A stretch of 64,000 nucleotides of DNA from Variovorax paradoxus (GCF_902712855.1 NZ_LR743508.1:744001-808000), one strand, 5' to 3'. Shown: positions 16,950-26,032, counted from the stretch's first letter. Program-made: numbers and translations. Notes: generated by a model not told the origin, from the sequence alone.

Positions 16950-18539
16950 GTGATTGACGTGGCGACACTGAGTGTCATCAGACGTTGGGCACTGCGAGAG
17001 CAACTGTCCATCCGAGAGATAGCCCGGCGCACTGGCTTGTCTCGCAACACCATCCGCAAGTACCTTCGCGAGGGCGAGGCGGCGCCCAGTTACACGAAGC
17101 GCATCAGCCCGAGCAAGCTCGACGCGTTCGCCGAGAAGCTCGGCGGCTGGCTCAAGAGCGAGGCATCCAAGTCACGCAAGCAGCGGCGCACGCTGAAGCA
17201 GATGCACGCCGACCTGGTGGCGCTGGGCTATCAGGGCTCCTATAACCGCGTGGCGGCCTTTGCACGAGCGTGGCATGCGCATCGCCACGAGGTCCAGCAG
17301 ACGACGGGGCGCGGCACCTTTGTGCCTCTGGCCTTCGGTCCCGGCGAGGCATTCCAGTTCGACTGGAGCGAGGACTGGGCCGTCATCGCTGGTGAACGCA
17401 CCAAGCTGCAGGTGGCGCACTTCAAGCTCAGCCACAGCCGCGCGTTCATCGTGCGCGCCTACCTGTTGCAGACCCACGAGATGCTGTTCGATGCGCACAA
17501 CCGAGCCTTCGAGGTGCTCGGGGGCGTGCCTCGGCGCGGCATCTACGACAACATGAAGACCGCCGTGGACAGGGTACGTCGCGGCAAGGAGCGCGACATC
17601 AACGCGCGCTTCAGCGCCATGGTCAGCCACTACTTGTTTGAGGCCGAGTTTTGCAACCCAGCCTCGGGCTGGGAGAAGGGCCAGGTCGAGAAGAACGTGC
17701 GTGATGCGCGTCACCGGTTGTGGCAACCCGTGCCGGCGTTCGCCACGCTGGCGCTGCTCAACGACTGGCTGGAGGACCGCTGCAAGGCGCTGTGGAGCGA
17801 GATCGTCCACGGCAAGCTGCCAGGGACCGTGGCCGATGTCTGGTCGCAGGAACGCCCGCTACTGATGCAGATCCCCAGACCCTTCGATGGTTTCGTAGAA
17901 CACACCAAGCGCGTCTCGCCCACCTGCCTGGTGCACTTCGAGCGCAACCGCTACAGCGTTCCGGCCTCCTACGCGAACCGGCCAGTGAGCCTGCGCGTGT
18001 ACGCCGAACGCCTTGTCGTGGCGGCCGAGGGCCAGATCGTGTGCGAGCACACGCGCATCATTGACCGTCGCCACGACACCGCAGGTCAGACCGTCTACGA
18101 CTGGAGGCACTACCTGGCGGTGCTGCAACGTAAGCCAGGAGCGCTCAGGAACGGAGCACCCTTCAGCGAGCTGCCCCAGGGCTTCCGGCGGCTGCAGGCC
18201 GCGCTGCTGAAGCAGCCAGGTGGCGACCGCGAGATGGTGGAGATCCTGGCGCTGGTGCTGCATCACGACGAGCAGGCAGTGCTGACCGCGGTCGAACTGG
18301 CGCTGGAAGCCGGCGTAGCCAGCAAGACCCATGTGCTAAATGTGTTGCACCGACTGCTCGATGCCAAGCCCGTTGCGCCAGCGCCCGTCACGGCACCTCA
18401 GGCACTGCGCCTGGTGAACGAGCCGAAGGCCGATGTGCTGCGCTACGACACGCTCAGGGGGCGTGCCAGCGCTGCTGGCGGCTTGCGCGGGCCGCTGAGC
18501 TCCAAGTCGAGCAGCCCGGAGGTGCGCCATGCGACATGA
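16950..18539 (+). CDS. istA: IS21 transposase IstA
   Basis: This 529-residue transposase starts at GTG 16950 (MIDVATLSVIRRWALREQ). It has an N-terminal helix-turn-helix (SIREIARRTGLSRNTIRKYL) and an rve-type integrase core with Asp in FQFDWSEDWAV and a later acidic region (GWEKGQVEKNVRDARH). The reading frame is intact and of normal IstA length. It overlaps istB by 11 bases, as is usual for IS21. Confidence 0.93.
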   Translation: MIDVATLSVIRRWALREQLSIREIARRTGLSRNTIRKYLREGEAAPSYTKRISPSKLDAFAEKLGGWLKSEASKSRKQRRTLKQMHADLVALGYQGSYNRVAAFARAWHAHRHEVQQTTGRGTFVPLAFGPGEAFQFDWSEDWAVIAGERTKLQVAHFKLSHSRAFIVRAYLLQTHEMLFDAHNRAFEVLGGVPRRGIYDNMKTAVDRVRRGKERDINARFSAMVSHYLFEAEFCNPASGWEKGQVEKNVRDARHRLWQPVPAFATLALLNDWLEDRCKALWSEIVHGKLPGTVADVWSQERPLLMQIPRPFDGFVEHTKRVSPTCLVHFERNRYSVPASYANRPVSLRVYAERLVVAAEGQIVCEHTRIIDRRHDTAGQTVYDWRHYLAVLQRKPGALRNGAPFSELPQGFRRLQAALLKQPGGDREMVEILALVLHHDEQAVLTAVELALEAGVASKTHVLNVLHRLLDAKPVAPAPVTAPQALRLVNEPKADVLRYDTLRGRASAAGGLRGPLSSKSSSPEVRHAT

Positions 18540-19332
18540 CCCTGCCAGCGGCGCCATCGTGATCATGCTGCGCGAACTCAAGATGCACGGCATGGCCCAG
18601 GCCGTCGCGGAGCTGGCCGAGCAGGGGTCGCCGGCCTTCGAGGCGGCCCAACCGATGCTCTCGCAGTTGCTCAAGGCAGAGACGGCCGAGCGGGAGGTAC
18701 GCTCGGTGGCCTACCAGTTGAAGCTCGCTCGCTTCCCAGCCTACCGTGACCTCGCCGGCTTCGACTTCGCCAACAGCGAGGTCAACGAGGCCCTGGTGCG
18801 TCAGCTGCACCGATGCGAGTTCATGGACGATGCGCAGAACCTGGTACTTGTCGGCGGGCCGGGCACGGGTAAGACTCATATCGCCACAGCCCTGGGCGTG
18901 CAGGCCATCGAGCACCATCACCGCCGGGTGCGCTTCTTCTCGACAGTAGAACTGGTCAACGCACTCGAACAAGAGAAGGCCAGTGGCAATCCCGGCCACA
19001 TCGCGCACCGACTGATGTACGCGGACATGGTGGTGCTCGACGAGTTGGGCTACCTGCCGTTCAGTGCATCAGGCGGCGCGCTGTTGTTCCATCTGCTGTC
19101 CAAACTCTACGAACGCACGAGCGTGGTGATCACAACCAACTTGAGCTTCAGCGAGTGGGCCAGCGTCTTCAGCGACGCGAAGATGACGACGGCGTTGCTG
19201 GACCGGCTCACGCATCACTGCCATATTCTGGAGACTGGAAACGACAGCTTCCGCTTCAAGCACAGCTCGGCTCAACCCGTTCAAGCAGTCCAACCTAAAA
19301 AGGAGAAAACCAAGAACTTATCCACACCGTGA
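18529..19332 (+). CDS. istB: IS21 helper ATPase IstB
   Basis: This 267-residue DnaC-like AAA+ ATPase has Walker A GGPGTGKTHIATAL near residue 105 and Walker B VVLDELGYLPF near 168. IstB binds target DNA and recruits IstA. The frame is intact and the start overlaps the istA stop. Confidence 0.93.
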   Translation: MRHDPASGAIVIMLRELKMHGMAQAVAELAEQGSPAFEAAQPMLSQLLKAETAEREVRSVAYQLKLARFPAYRDLAGFDFANSEVNEALVRQLHRCEFMDDAQNLVLVGGPGTGKTHIATALGVQAIEHHHRRVRFFSTVELVNALEQEKASGNPGHIAHRLMYADMVVLDELGYLPFSASGGALLFHLLSKLYERTSVVITTNLSFSEWASVFSDAKMTTALLDRLTHHCHILETGNDSFRFKHSSAQPVQAVQPKKEKTKNLSTP

Positions 19333-19405
19333 GCCGACTGGCTTGCAAAGCGGGTGGGTCAATATTCGATGGAAATCGCGGGTCAGGATTCCATGGAACT
19401 CAACA

Positions 19406-19594
19406 CTCGAGGCTAGCGTCAGGCTTGCGCAGCCCGATATCGGCCATCAACGCGTAGCCGAAATCATTCCATCGATCCTGCGACGCGACGACGCAGGCAT
19501 CGCAGGTCGAACGCTCAGCCTGCTCCTGCGAGAGAAAAAGCCGCGCGTTCGGCGGCGCGGTGCTTTCGGTTTTTTTCTTGGTTGAATCAGGCAA
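19406..19594 (-). pseudogene. Gene fragment truncated by the IS21 right end
   Basis: A minus-strand frame starts MPDSTKKKTESTAPPNARLF and runs into the IS21 end, which supplies its stop. It is probably the N-terminus of a gene interrupted by the insertion. The family is not recognised. Confidence 0.35.
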
Positions 19595-19934
19595 CTGTCT
19601 ACTCCATCGATTCCCGACCCTGAATACTAGCCCGCGGCAGCCGCCGCCGTTGCGCGGGCTTGCTAGGGAACGTCTTATATGGGCGCCCCCGGATTACAAG
19701 AACTCGCTGTGTAAAGATTCAGGAGGCAGGGCTGCAGTCTTATATCCGGCCTGTTGTGCAGGCGGATATGCCTGCTGGCCCTGATGGTTTTCGCTGACGG
19801 GATTCCCATCTGAACATCGAGCTTGGCGTTCTTGTTCCCTATCGGAGTGTCCCTGTCCCGGTCCGACCCGTCTGTCCCATCACACGCGTGGTCGCTTGCT
19901 CTCCTTCAAACTGGTTGCTTCGGTCTCTTCGTCG
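19595..19934. other. Non-coding flank of an IS110/IS1111 remnant
   Basis: There is no gene here. Repeated CTTATAT motifs near 19675 and 19740 sit in GC-rich dyads and may be subterminal sequence of the IS1111-type element whose transposase end follows. Confidence 0.35.
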
Positions 19935-20330
19935 TCAGTGCGCGGTCTGCCACGCCTCGGGGCGCCAGGCTTGACCGCGCGCCAGCGCCGCCCAGATCGT
20001 TCGTGCCAGCTTGTTCGCCACCGCGGCGACAGCCACGCTGTAAGGTCGGCGCTGCAACAAGGCGGTCAACCATGGCCATGTTGGGCCATCCTTGGATCTG
20101 ATCACGACGGCTCGAGCACCGTGCATCAACAATGTTCTGAGGTAAGCATCGCCTCGCTTGCTGATGCCGAACTGCCGTACCCGTCCACCGGTACCGGTCT
20201 GGCGCGGAACCAGGCCGATCCATGCAGCAAACTCCCGGGCGTTATTGAACGCTGTCGAAGTGCTCACGCTGGCGACGACGGCCGTGGTTGTGAGAAGACC
20301 AATGCCGGGGATCTCGGCGACAGCTTTGCA
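19935..20330 (-). pseudogene. IS110/IS1111-family transposase, C-terminal part
   Basis: The frame reads VAEIPGIGLLTTTAVVASVS, then NAREFAAWIGLVPRQTGTGG and ISKRGDAYLRTLLMHGARAV, the Transposase_20 domain of IS110/IS1111 elements. The N-terminal DEDD catalytic half is missing because an IS3-family element begins at 20331, and the missing half does not reappear on its other side. Confidence 0.8.
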
Positions 20331-20385
20331 TGACCTGCCCCCTCTAGCCGTGCCATTCATAACGAGGAAGTCCGGGGTTGCAAGA

Positions 20386-21222
20386 TTAATTGATCTCGGT
20401 GGTGTTTGAACTGGGCCGAGCTGCATCGCCAGCGCGCTGGCGATGCAGCTCGGCGAACTTGGCTGGCGGCATGCGATTGCAACTGATGTGCGGCCTGACC
20501 TCGTTGTAGTCCTGCCGCCAGGCGGTGATGGCCGACCTGGCCTGCGCCAGCGTCTCGAACCACTGTTCGTTCAGGCACTCGTCCCTGAACTTGCCGTTGA
20601 AGCTCTCGATGTAGCCGTTCTGCATGGGTCGGCCAGGCTCGATCAGGATGTGGCGGATGACGTGGGTCTGCGCCCAGCCCATGAACGCCCTGCTGGTGAA
20701 CTCCGGGCCGTTGTCCGTGCGCACGGCCAGCAGGTAGCCTTTGAAGACCGCGGCCTGGTCCAGCAGCCGCGTCACATACTGCCCCGAGATGCCCCAGTCC
20801 ACTGAGATGCTCACGCACTCGTGGCTGAAGTCGTCGGCCACCGTCAGGCACTTGATGCGCCGCCCGGTGCTCAGGCTGTCGCTGACGAAGTCTATGCTCC
20901 AGACCTCATTGACCGTGCTGGCCAGTTGCAGCGGCACGCGCTCGCTGTCGGGCCGCTTGGCCTTCTTGCGCTTGCGCACGGCCAGGTTGGCCGCGCTATA
21001 GAGCCGGTAGACCTTCTTGTGGTTCACGCCGGGGAAGTGCGGGCGCAGCATGTCGTGGATGCGCCGATAGCCGAAGCGCCGGCGCACGTGCGCGATCTCG
21101 ACGATCTTGCTGCTGAGCTCTTGGGTCATGGCATCGATCTCAGGTGGGTTGCGCCAGCTGTCGCGTGAGAGCCCCACAAGCCTGCATGCCCGCCGCTCGC
21201 TCAGATCGCATTGCTTGATCAT
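20386..21222 (-). CDS. IS3-family transposase OrfB
   Basis: This 278-residue protein has the HTH_21 region (RRRFGYRRIHDMLRPHFPGV) and an rve integrase core with the three catalytic acids: D in VWSIDFVSD, D in RTDNGPEF and E in NGYIESFNGKFRDE. In IS3 elements it is normally made as an OrfAB fusion by frameshifting from orfA. OrfB is intact, but orfA is broken, so the element is probably no longer autonomous. Confidence 0.9.
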   Translation of the reverse strand: MIKQCDLSERRACRLVGLSRDSWRNPPEIDAMTQELSSKIVEIAHVRRRFGYRRIHDMLRPHFPGVNHKKVYRLYSAANLAVRKRKKAKRPDSERVPLQLASTVNEVWSIDFVSDSLSTGRRIKCLTVADDFSHECVSISVDWGISGQYVTRLLDQAAVFKGYLLAVRTDNGPEFTSRAFMGWAQTHVIRHILIEPGRPMQNGYIESFNGKFRDECLNEQWFETLAQARSAITAWRQDYNEVRPHISCNRMPPAKFAELHRQRAGDAARPSSNTTEIN

Positions 21223-21254
21223 GGTGGCGATGGCAGCACGCTTGGCCTGTGGGG

Positions 21255-21526
21255 CTAACGCTTTACCCCGAAGGCGGTGTTCAGCGCGTGAATGTCAAGG
21301 TGGGCTTCGGCCAACAGCTTTTTGAGCTTGTTGTTCTCCGCCTCCAGTTCACGCAGGCGCCTCGCATCGGGCACCTCCATGCCACCGTACTTGGCACGCC
21401 ACTTGTAGAAGGTGGCGTCGCTGAAGCCGCCCTTGCGGCACAGCTCCTTGATCGGCAGGCCGGCCTCGGCCTGCTTGAACCGATGATCTGCTCCTCGGTG
21501 TACCTGCTCTTTCTCATGTCCGTCAT
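21255..21526 (-). pseudogene. IS3-family OrfA, frameshifted
   Basis: The gene starts MTDMRKSRYTEEQIIG. A four-base deletion near 21480 relative to the expected family sequence then shifts the frame. The remaining QAEAGLPIKELCRKGGF and DIHALNTAFGVKR are readable only in the second frame. The protein would be the helix-turn-helix subunit. Confidence 0.7.
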
Positions 21527-21584
21527 TCTCAAGTTGACGGACTTCACTGCCATTACGCTGGTACGGCCGGGAGGGGGCAGGTCA

Positions 21585-22339
21585 GTGTTCACGTGTCCGC
21601 CAAGAGTTAGTGGACACGAGACTTCTATGCCGCTGGTCAGTAATCAAGATGGGGCGATTTGACGCTCATGTCCCAGGCGCCGCATCAGCCGCTCGACTGT
21701 GCAGCGCGCCACCGCTGTGCCCTCGCGCGCCAGTTGCCTCCAGACCTTGTCGGCCCCATAGACCTGCATGTTGGCCTGCCAGACGCGCTGTATCGCCGGC
21801 AGAAGGGCATCGTCGCGGTGTGCTCTGGCGCAGCGCTTGTGTGGCTCGCGCAGCAGTGCCGCCTGCCGTCGGTAGCCTGACGGGGCGATCTGCAAGACCT
21901 TGCAGATCGGCTCGACCCCGAAGGTGTCACGATGCTTGTCGATGAAGTCCCTCAGGACTTCAGCCGGCGGTCGAGCTCCGCCTGGGCGAAAAACGCACTC
22001 GCCAGCTTGAGGATCTCGTTAGCTCGGCGCAGCTCCTTGACCTCGCGTTCGAGCTCCTTCATCCGCTGGGCCTCGCTGGTCGTGACGCCTTCGCGTACGC
22101 CGTTGTCGACCTCGTCGCGCGCTTGACCCATTCGTTCAGCGTCTGCGGCACACAGCCGATCTTCGGTGCAATCGATTCGATCGCCGCCCACAGCGACGGG
22201 TACTCCCCGCGGTGCTCCTGCACCATCCTCACCGCGCGTTCGCGCACCTCAGGTGAAAACTTGTTCGACTTCTTCATGGCTCAATCCTCTCAGGGTGTTG
22301 AGCATCCTGAGAAGCCGGGGCGCTTCACTGCTGTCCACA
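21585..22339 (-). mobile_element. Second IS3-family element, degraded
   Basis: On the minus strand, MKKSNKFSPEVRERAVRMVQ (from 22277) starts an OrfA whose second half (RMKELEREVKELRRANEILK) lies in another frame ending at 21952. An OrfB N-terminus (QIAPSGYRR, then YGADKVWRQLAREGTAVAR) ends abruptly near 21644. The right end carries TGTCCACA at 22332-22339. The catalytic core of OrfB is missing. Confidence 0.75.
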
Positions 22340-22352
22340 CCCCTATCGCCAA

Positions 22353-22682
22353 CTACTTCGACAACTCCAGTTGACCAGCCGCGGTTAGCAGCGCCTTTCG
22401 TTGTCTCGCGTTGAGTTTCCCAAACCACAAGATGAGTTTGGCTAGCTCTTCATCCGCCGCATAAAAATAGGGCAACGGCACTCCAAGCTCGTTGGCTAAT
22501 CTGTTAGCAAAGGCGATATTTGGTTCATGGATTCCGCTCTCGTACCGAGAGATGCGCGCGCTCGCGGTGCCTTCATCAAGACCAGCACTAACTCCCAATT
22601 TGTCTTGCGGCAAGCCCGCGGCTACGCGTGCCATCCGGAGGCGAGTGCCGAATATTGAGCGAGAGCTTGAGCTGCGTTCCAC
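22353..22682 (-). CDS. XRE-family transcriptional regulator
   Basis: This 109-residue protein has an N-terminal helix-turn-helix (FGTRLRMARVAAGLPQDKLG, then ASARISRYESGIHEPN) and a short C-terminal tail (KLILWFGKLNARQRKALLTA). I choose the GTG at 22682 (MERSSSSRSIFG), because the longer frame from 22772 would run through two palindromic operator-like sites. The gene is divergent from another XRE-type regulator. Confidence 0.7.
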   Translation of the reverse strand: MERSSSSRSIFGTRLRMARVAAGLPQDKLGVSAGLDEGTASARISRYESGIHEPNIAFANRLANELGVPLPYFYAADEELAKLILWFGKLNARQRKALLTAAGQLELSK

Positions 22683-22683
22683 T

Positions 22684-22731
22684 CTACGATATTCGTAATT
22701 CCGATCTTGCGTGTCTCTACGAATTACGTAG
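22684..22731. promoter_or_regulatory. Tandem palindromic operators between divergent regulators
   Basis: Two near-identical sites have the form CTACG-N5-CGTA(G): CTACGATATTCGTAA at 22684-22698 and CTACGAATTACGTAG at 22717-22731. They are 33 bases apart (three helical turns). Their position just before the minus-strand XRE start suggests autoregulation. Confidence 0.6.
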
Positions 22732-22835
22732 AATTGGTTGTCCGAACTTTCAGCGTGCTGCAGGTGTGTCAAGTGTCTATTCGAGCGGCCACATCTCCAC
22801 TTCCGACCGTCAAGCGCTTGCGGCTCCCGAAGTCG

Positions 22836-23438
22836 ATGACTGTGGCGCGTGCGCCGGCGGCGGCAACGCGAAGCGCATCAGCAGTGCGCATCGGGATGCA
22901 AGTTAAGGCGCTTCGTTTGGCTGCTGGTACTCCGGCCGGAGTACTCTCGCTCGCCACCGGTGTCTCGCGCTCGATGCTCTCGCGCATTGAGCATGGACTG
23001 GTTTCGCCTTCGGTGGAGACGCTTGACCGCATTGCGGATGGATTGAAAGTTCCGATTTCGCGTTTCTTCGGTGATCAGTCACGCCGCACGGATTTTTGTC
23101 ACGTACCCTCCGGTCGCGGGCTCGTGGTCGATCGCGTCGGTGCAGTAGCCGACTATCGCTATGAGCTCCTGGGTCATTCGCTTTCTGGCAACCTGTTCGT
23201 CGAACCGTATCTCGTGACGCTGTTGCCTGAGGCGAAGCCCTATGTCACGTTCCAGCATCCAGGCCTCAAGCTCCTGTACTTCCTGTCGGGTGAGGTCACT
23301 TATCGCTACGGCGCCAAGACTGTCTCGGCGAAACCGGGAGACTCGTTGATGTTCGACGCCACGGCGCTGCACGGCATCGAGACCATCCACGTGCGGCCTG
23401 TGTCGTATCTTTCGATCGTCTTCACGCTGCGTGAGTGA
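22836..23438 (+). CDS. XRE-cupin transcriptional regulator
   Basis: This protein of about 200 residues has an N-terminal XRE helix-turn-helix (LRLAAGTPAGVLSLATGVSR, then SMLSRIEHGLVSPSVETLDR) and a C-terminal cupin domain (FQHPGLKLLYFLSGEVTYRY, PGDSLMFDATALHGIE). This is the architecture of SutR/PuuR-like regulators that sense small molecules. The ATG at 22836 is the first with downstream coding character; earlier starts are possible. Confidence 0.8.
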   Translation: MTVARAPAAATRSASAVRIGMQVKALRLAAGTPAGVLSLATGVSRSMLSRIEHGLVSPSVETLDRIADGLKVPISRFFGDQSRRTDFCHVPSGRGLVVDRVGAVADYRYELLGHSLSGNLFVEPYLVTLLPEAKPYVTFQHPGLKLLYFLSGEVTYRYGAKTVSAKPGDSLMFDATALHGIETIHVRPVSYLSIVFTLRE

Positions 23439-23794
23439 AATGATGAAGGGAGGGAGTGGCCCTTGCTGCGTTGACTGTGTCATTCCTCACCGGCGCCCTA
23501 TGCCCCGCCTCGGGGGACCGTCTCGTGGCACTTGCAGCGCGGCTGTCGATGTTCTGACGTAGTGGCGCACGTCTGACCGCGCGCAGCACTCTCACAAAAT
23601 TTGGCGCTCCGCCGGTGGCGGAGCGCGAACTCGAATGAACACGCGCAGCCGAGGCTGCGCCTGAGCAGGCGTTGCGCTCTCGCGCAGCTGGATTACCCCT
23701 CGCGTCAGCGTGCGGGCCTGTCCATGCCTTTCGCGGTCGTACGGTAGATCCGGGATCCAGGATCCGCAAATACCTTCAGGGCGCTTCGAAGGGA
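23439..23794 (+). repeat. Extended upstream part of leader copy A1 (hairpin region)
   Basis: This gap has no gene. It contains a 10-bp hairpin at 23604-23626 (GCGCTCCGCC, loop GGT, complement), then a GCGCAGCC/GGCTGCGC hairpin near 23645. Both recur upstream of leader copy A2 (26205-26226 and about 26250). The block therefore belongs to the repeated leader family. Confidence 0.55.
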
Positions 23795-23958
23795 GGGGGA
23801 GGGCTTGCCTGTGAGCCCTGAGGCTACCCCCTCGTTCTCGCGTTCAAGGCCCTGCGCGCGCTTCGCGTGCTCGGCGCGTGCCGCGCGCCTGCGGCGGCCT
23901 GGAGCGCTGCGCTGCGACGGGGTGGCGGGGTCTCGCAGGCAATCCCGCCTGTGTCATC
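23795..23958 (+). repeat. Leader repeat, type A copy 1
   Basis: This is the first of five nearly identical 164-base repeats. Each begins GGGGGAGGGCTTG, contains an AGGGCT/AGCCCT hairpin and a CAGGC-AATCC-CGCCTG dyad, and ends GTGTCATC. Here it lies 13 bases before the start codon of the DUF932 gene. Confidence 0.85.
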
Positions 23959-23971
23959 TCTGGAGATCGTC

Positions 23972-24820
23972 ATGACCTTCTTCTCTTCCTCTCTTGCCTC
24001 TTCTTCCTCTCCTTCCTTCTCTACCGTTTCCTTCGCCGCACGCGCCTCGCTGTCGCTGCAGGAGGTCCAGCGCTTGGCGCCGGCGGTGTTTGCCGAGCAT
24101 GCGGCGGACATCACGGGTCCGCGCTACGTCTTCATCAGCACGCGCGACATCGTGACGGCGCTGATGGAGGCGGGCTTCGAGCCGACGGCGGTGCAGCAGA
24201 CGCGTTCGCGGGCCCCGGGCAACGCCGGCTATGCGCGGCACATGCTGCACTTCAAGCCGGTGGTGCAGGCGCTGTCGCTGGACGACGTGCTCGGCGAGAT
24301 CGTGCTGATCAACTCGCACGACGGGCGCAGTGCCTACCAGCTGCGTGCCGGGCTGTTCCGGCCGGTGTGCACCAACGGCATGCTGACGGCCATGGGCGAC
24401 GTCGGGTTCGTGCATGTGAGCCACCGCGGCAACGTGGTGGCCAATGTCGTGGACGCGGCGCAGAAGATCACCCGGGACCTGGCGCAGGTCGGCGAGGCGG
24501 TCGCGCAGATGCGGCTGACGATGCTGACCGAGGCGCAGCAGCTCGACTTCGCGCGGGAGGCGTTGGCGCTGCGGTTCGCGGGCCAGGACGCGGTGCCGGT
24601 GGCGCCGGTGCAGTTGCTGGAACGCCGGCGCATGGCGGACGTCGGTGACGATGTCTGGCGGACCTTCAACACGGTGCAGGAGCACGTGCTGCGCGGTGGT
24701 CTGCCCGGGCGCACGTTGCGGGGCCGGGTGATGCACATGCGTGGCATCCGCGCGATCCGCGAGAACGTGCGGCTCAACACCGGGCTGTGGGATCTGGCGC
24801 TGCGGCGCATCGGCCGCTGA
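23972..24820 (+). CDS. DUF932 domain protein
   Basis: This 282-residue protein fits the DUF932 (phage/plasmid-like TIGR03299) pattern: RYVFISTRDIVTALMEAGFE, EIVLINSHDGRSAYQLRAGL and RPVCTNGMLTA. Genes of this family are common in the early-entering regions of conjugative elements; the biochemical role is unknown. The ATG at 23972 has GGAG upstream. The N-terminus is unusually Ser/Phe-rich. A GC hairpin (24830-24851) after the stop may end transcription. The gene sits directly behind leader copy A1. Confidence 0.8.
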   Translation: MTFFSSSLASSSSPSFSTVSFAARASLSLQEVQRLAPAVFAEHAADITGPRYVFISTRDIVTALMEAGFEPTAVQQTRSRAPGNAGYARHMLHFKPVVQALSLDDVLGEIVLINSHDGRSAYQLRAGLFRPVCTNGMLTAMGDVGFVHVSHRGNVVANVVDAAQKITRDLAQVGEAVAQMRLTMLTEAQQLDFAREALALRFAGQDAVPVAPVQLLERRRMADVGDDVWRTFNTVQEHVLRGGLPGRTLRGRVMHMRGIRAIRENVRLNTGLWDLALRRIGR

Positions 24821-25165
24821 GGCGGCCATGGGCCGGCGGCTTCGCCGGCCCTTCGGCATCGGGCCCCGGCGCGGTGGCGTGTCGCAATGCCGTGCCGCGG
24901 GCATTTGCGTGGGAAGCAACGGGACGGCGTTGTCCCGCGCAGAAGGCCAGGTCCGCGGCGGCGGACCTTGCGCCGGGTGCACGTCTTGCCGGCCCGCCTC
25001 GCCCCCGAAAAACTATCTCTTCGCGGCGACGCGCAGGCGCTGGCCGGCGCAGGCACGGCCTCGGGGCGTGCCGTGCCGGCACGCGCGGCGTGCGCGGGCT
25101 GCCGTTCGCGTTCCGTGCGGTCTGCGGTGTTCCCGTATCAGCTTCCCTGCACCTTCACGACTATC
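24821..25165. other. Hairpin-rich intergenic region
   Basis: There is no gene here. It holds a 9-bp perfect hairpin (stem 24830-24838 with 24843-24851) after the DUF932 stop and several further GC dyads before the prephenate-dehydratase-like gene. It lacks a recognisable type A leader. Confidence 0.45.
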
Positions 25166-26032
25166 ATGACCTCACCCGAGGCCCTTCGGGCCGTTGCTTT
25201 CGGACTTCTCGTCCTCTCCGCCATGAACCACGCCTGCGCAGGTCCGATCGGTTATCTGGGGCCGGCCGGCAGCTGGACCCACCAGGCCTGTCTCGAGCTC
25301 TTCGGTGCGCACGAACTCGTGCCACTCGCGCGCGAGGCACTGTTCCAGGGCTATGCCGACGGGACGGTGGAGCAAACCTGCGTGCCGGTCACGACCTCGC
25401 TGGTCGGCGCGACGCCGTACCTCGACGCCGTGCTCGACCTGCCCGCGGTCACCATCGTGGCGGAATACCCCCGGATGCTCGGCTACAGCCTGCTGGCCAA
25501 GCCGGGCACGCGGCGCGAGGACATCGTGGAGGTGCATGCGCACCCGGTGGCCTTCGAGGAGGTGCGGCCCTGGCTCGAGCGCGAGATGCCCCGGGTGCGC
25601 CGCGTGGACGCGGCCAGCGGCGGTGCCGCGGCCCGCGCCGTCGCCGAGAGTGCGGCGTCGGGCCTCGCGTCCTTCGGCCCGCGCGTGGGCACGCGCGTCT
25701 ATCCGCTCGTGTCCGTCGTCGACGGCATCGAGGAGGGCCCGCACAACGTCACCCGCTGGTGGGTGCTCGGGCGGCAGATGCCGCCACCGAGCGGTCACGA
25801 CAAGACCTCGCTGGCGGTCGAGGCGTCGGACGACAGCCTCGCGGACGTGCTGTCCGCCTTCGGCCGTGCGGGCCTCCGGATCCTGACCATCTACGAGCGT
25901 CCGAGCAAGCGGACGCTGGACACGCACCGGTACCTGGTCGAGGTGGCGGGCCATGCGCGCCAGGGCGCGCTTGCGGATTTTCTGGAACAGCACCGGGAGA
26001 TGCGCGTGCTGGGCTCCTACCCGCGCCGCTGA
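25166..26032 (+). CDS. Secreted prephenate-dehydratase-like protein with ACT domain
   Basis: This 288-residue protein has a Sec-type signal (ALRAVAFGLLVLSAMNHACA), then a prephenate-dehydratase domain and a C-terminal ACT domain. The dehydratase part shows IGYLGPAGSWTHQACLELFG and the catalytic-type TR in HNVTRWWVLG. The ACT part shows LSAFGRAGLRILTIYERPS. Cytoplasmic dehydratases make phenylpyruvate for phenylalanine synthesis, so a signal peptide on this fold is unusual. The ATG at 25166 gives a clean signal. The gene lies inside a conjugative element between DUF932 and radC, with no other amino-acid genes nearby. Confidence 0.75.
   Translation: MTSPEALRAVAFGLLVLSAMNHACAGPIGYLGPAGSWTHQACLELFGAHELVPLAREALFQGYADGTVEQTCVPVTTSLVGATPYLDAVLDLPAVTIVAEYPRMLGYSLLAKPGTRREDIVEVHAHPVAFEEVRPWLEREMPRVRRVDAASGGAAARAVAESAASGLASFGPRVGTRVYPLVSVVDGIEEGPHNVTRWWVLGRQMPPPSGHDKTSLAVEASDDSLADVLSAFGRAGLRILTIYERPSKRTLDTHRYLVEVAGHARQGALADFLEQHREMRVLGSYPRR

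Larger units (their letters stand above)
16845..19405 (+). mobile_element. IS21-family insertion sequence (complete istA-istB)
   Basis: The element is bounded by imperfect inverted ends, TGTTGATTTCCATC on the left (16845) and the complement of TGTTGAGTTCCATGG on the right (ending 19405). Each end has a second internal copy of the GATTTCCATC...TGACCCAC repeat, the multiple-terminal-repeat structure typical of IS21. It carries intact istA and istB. I do not see a convincing target duplication. It interrupts a DNA-ligase remnant on the left. Confidence 0.85.
20331..21584 (-). mobile_element. IS3-family insertion sequence
   Basis: This 1,254-base element has 14-base terminal inverted repeats, TGACCTGCCCCCTC at 20331 and its complement ending at 21584. 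It holds orfA (frameshifted) and orfB on the minus strand. It is inserted in an IS110/IS1111 transposase. No target duplication is visible because the right flank is another IS remnant. Confidence 0.85.

Noticed and set aside
16845..19405. Target-site duplication flanking the IS21 element
   Set aside because: The flanks GCTCCCGG and CTCGAGGC do not form a convincing 4-8 base direct repeat.
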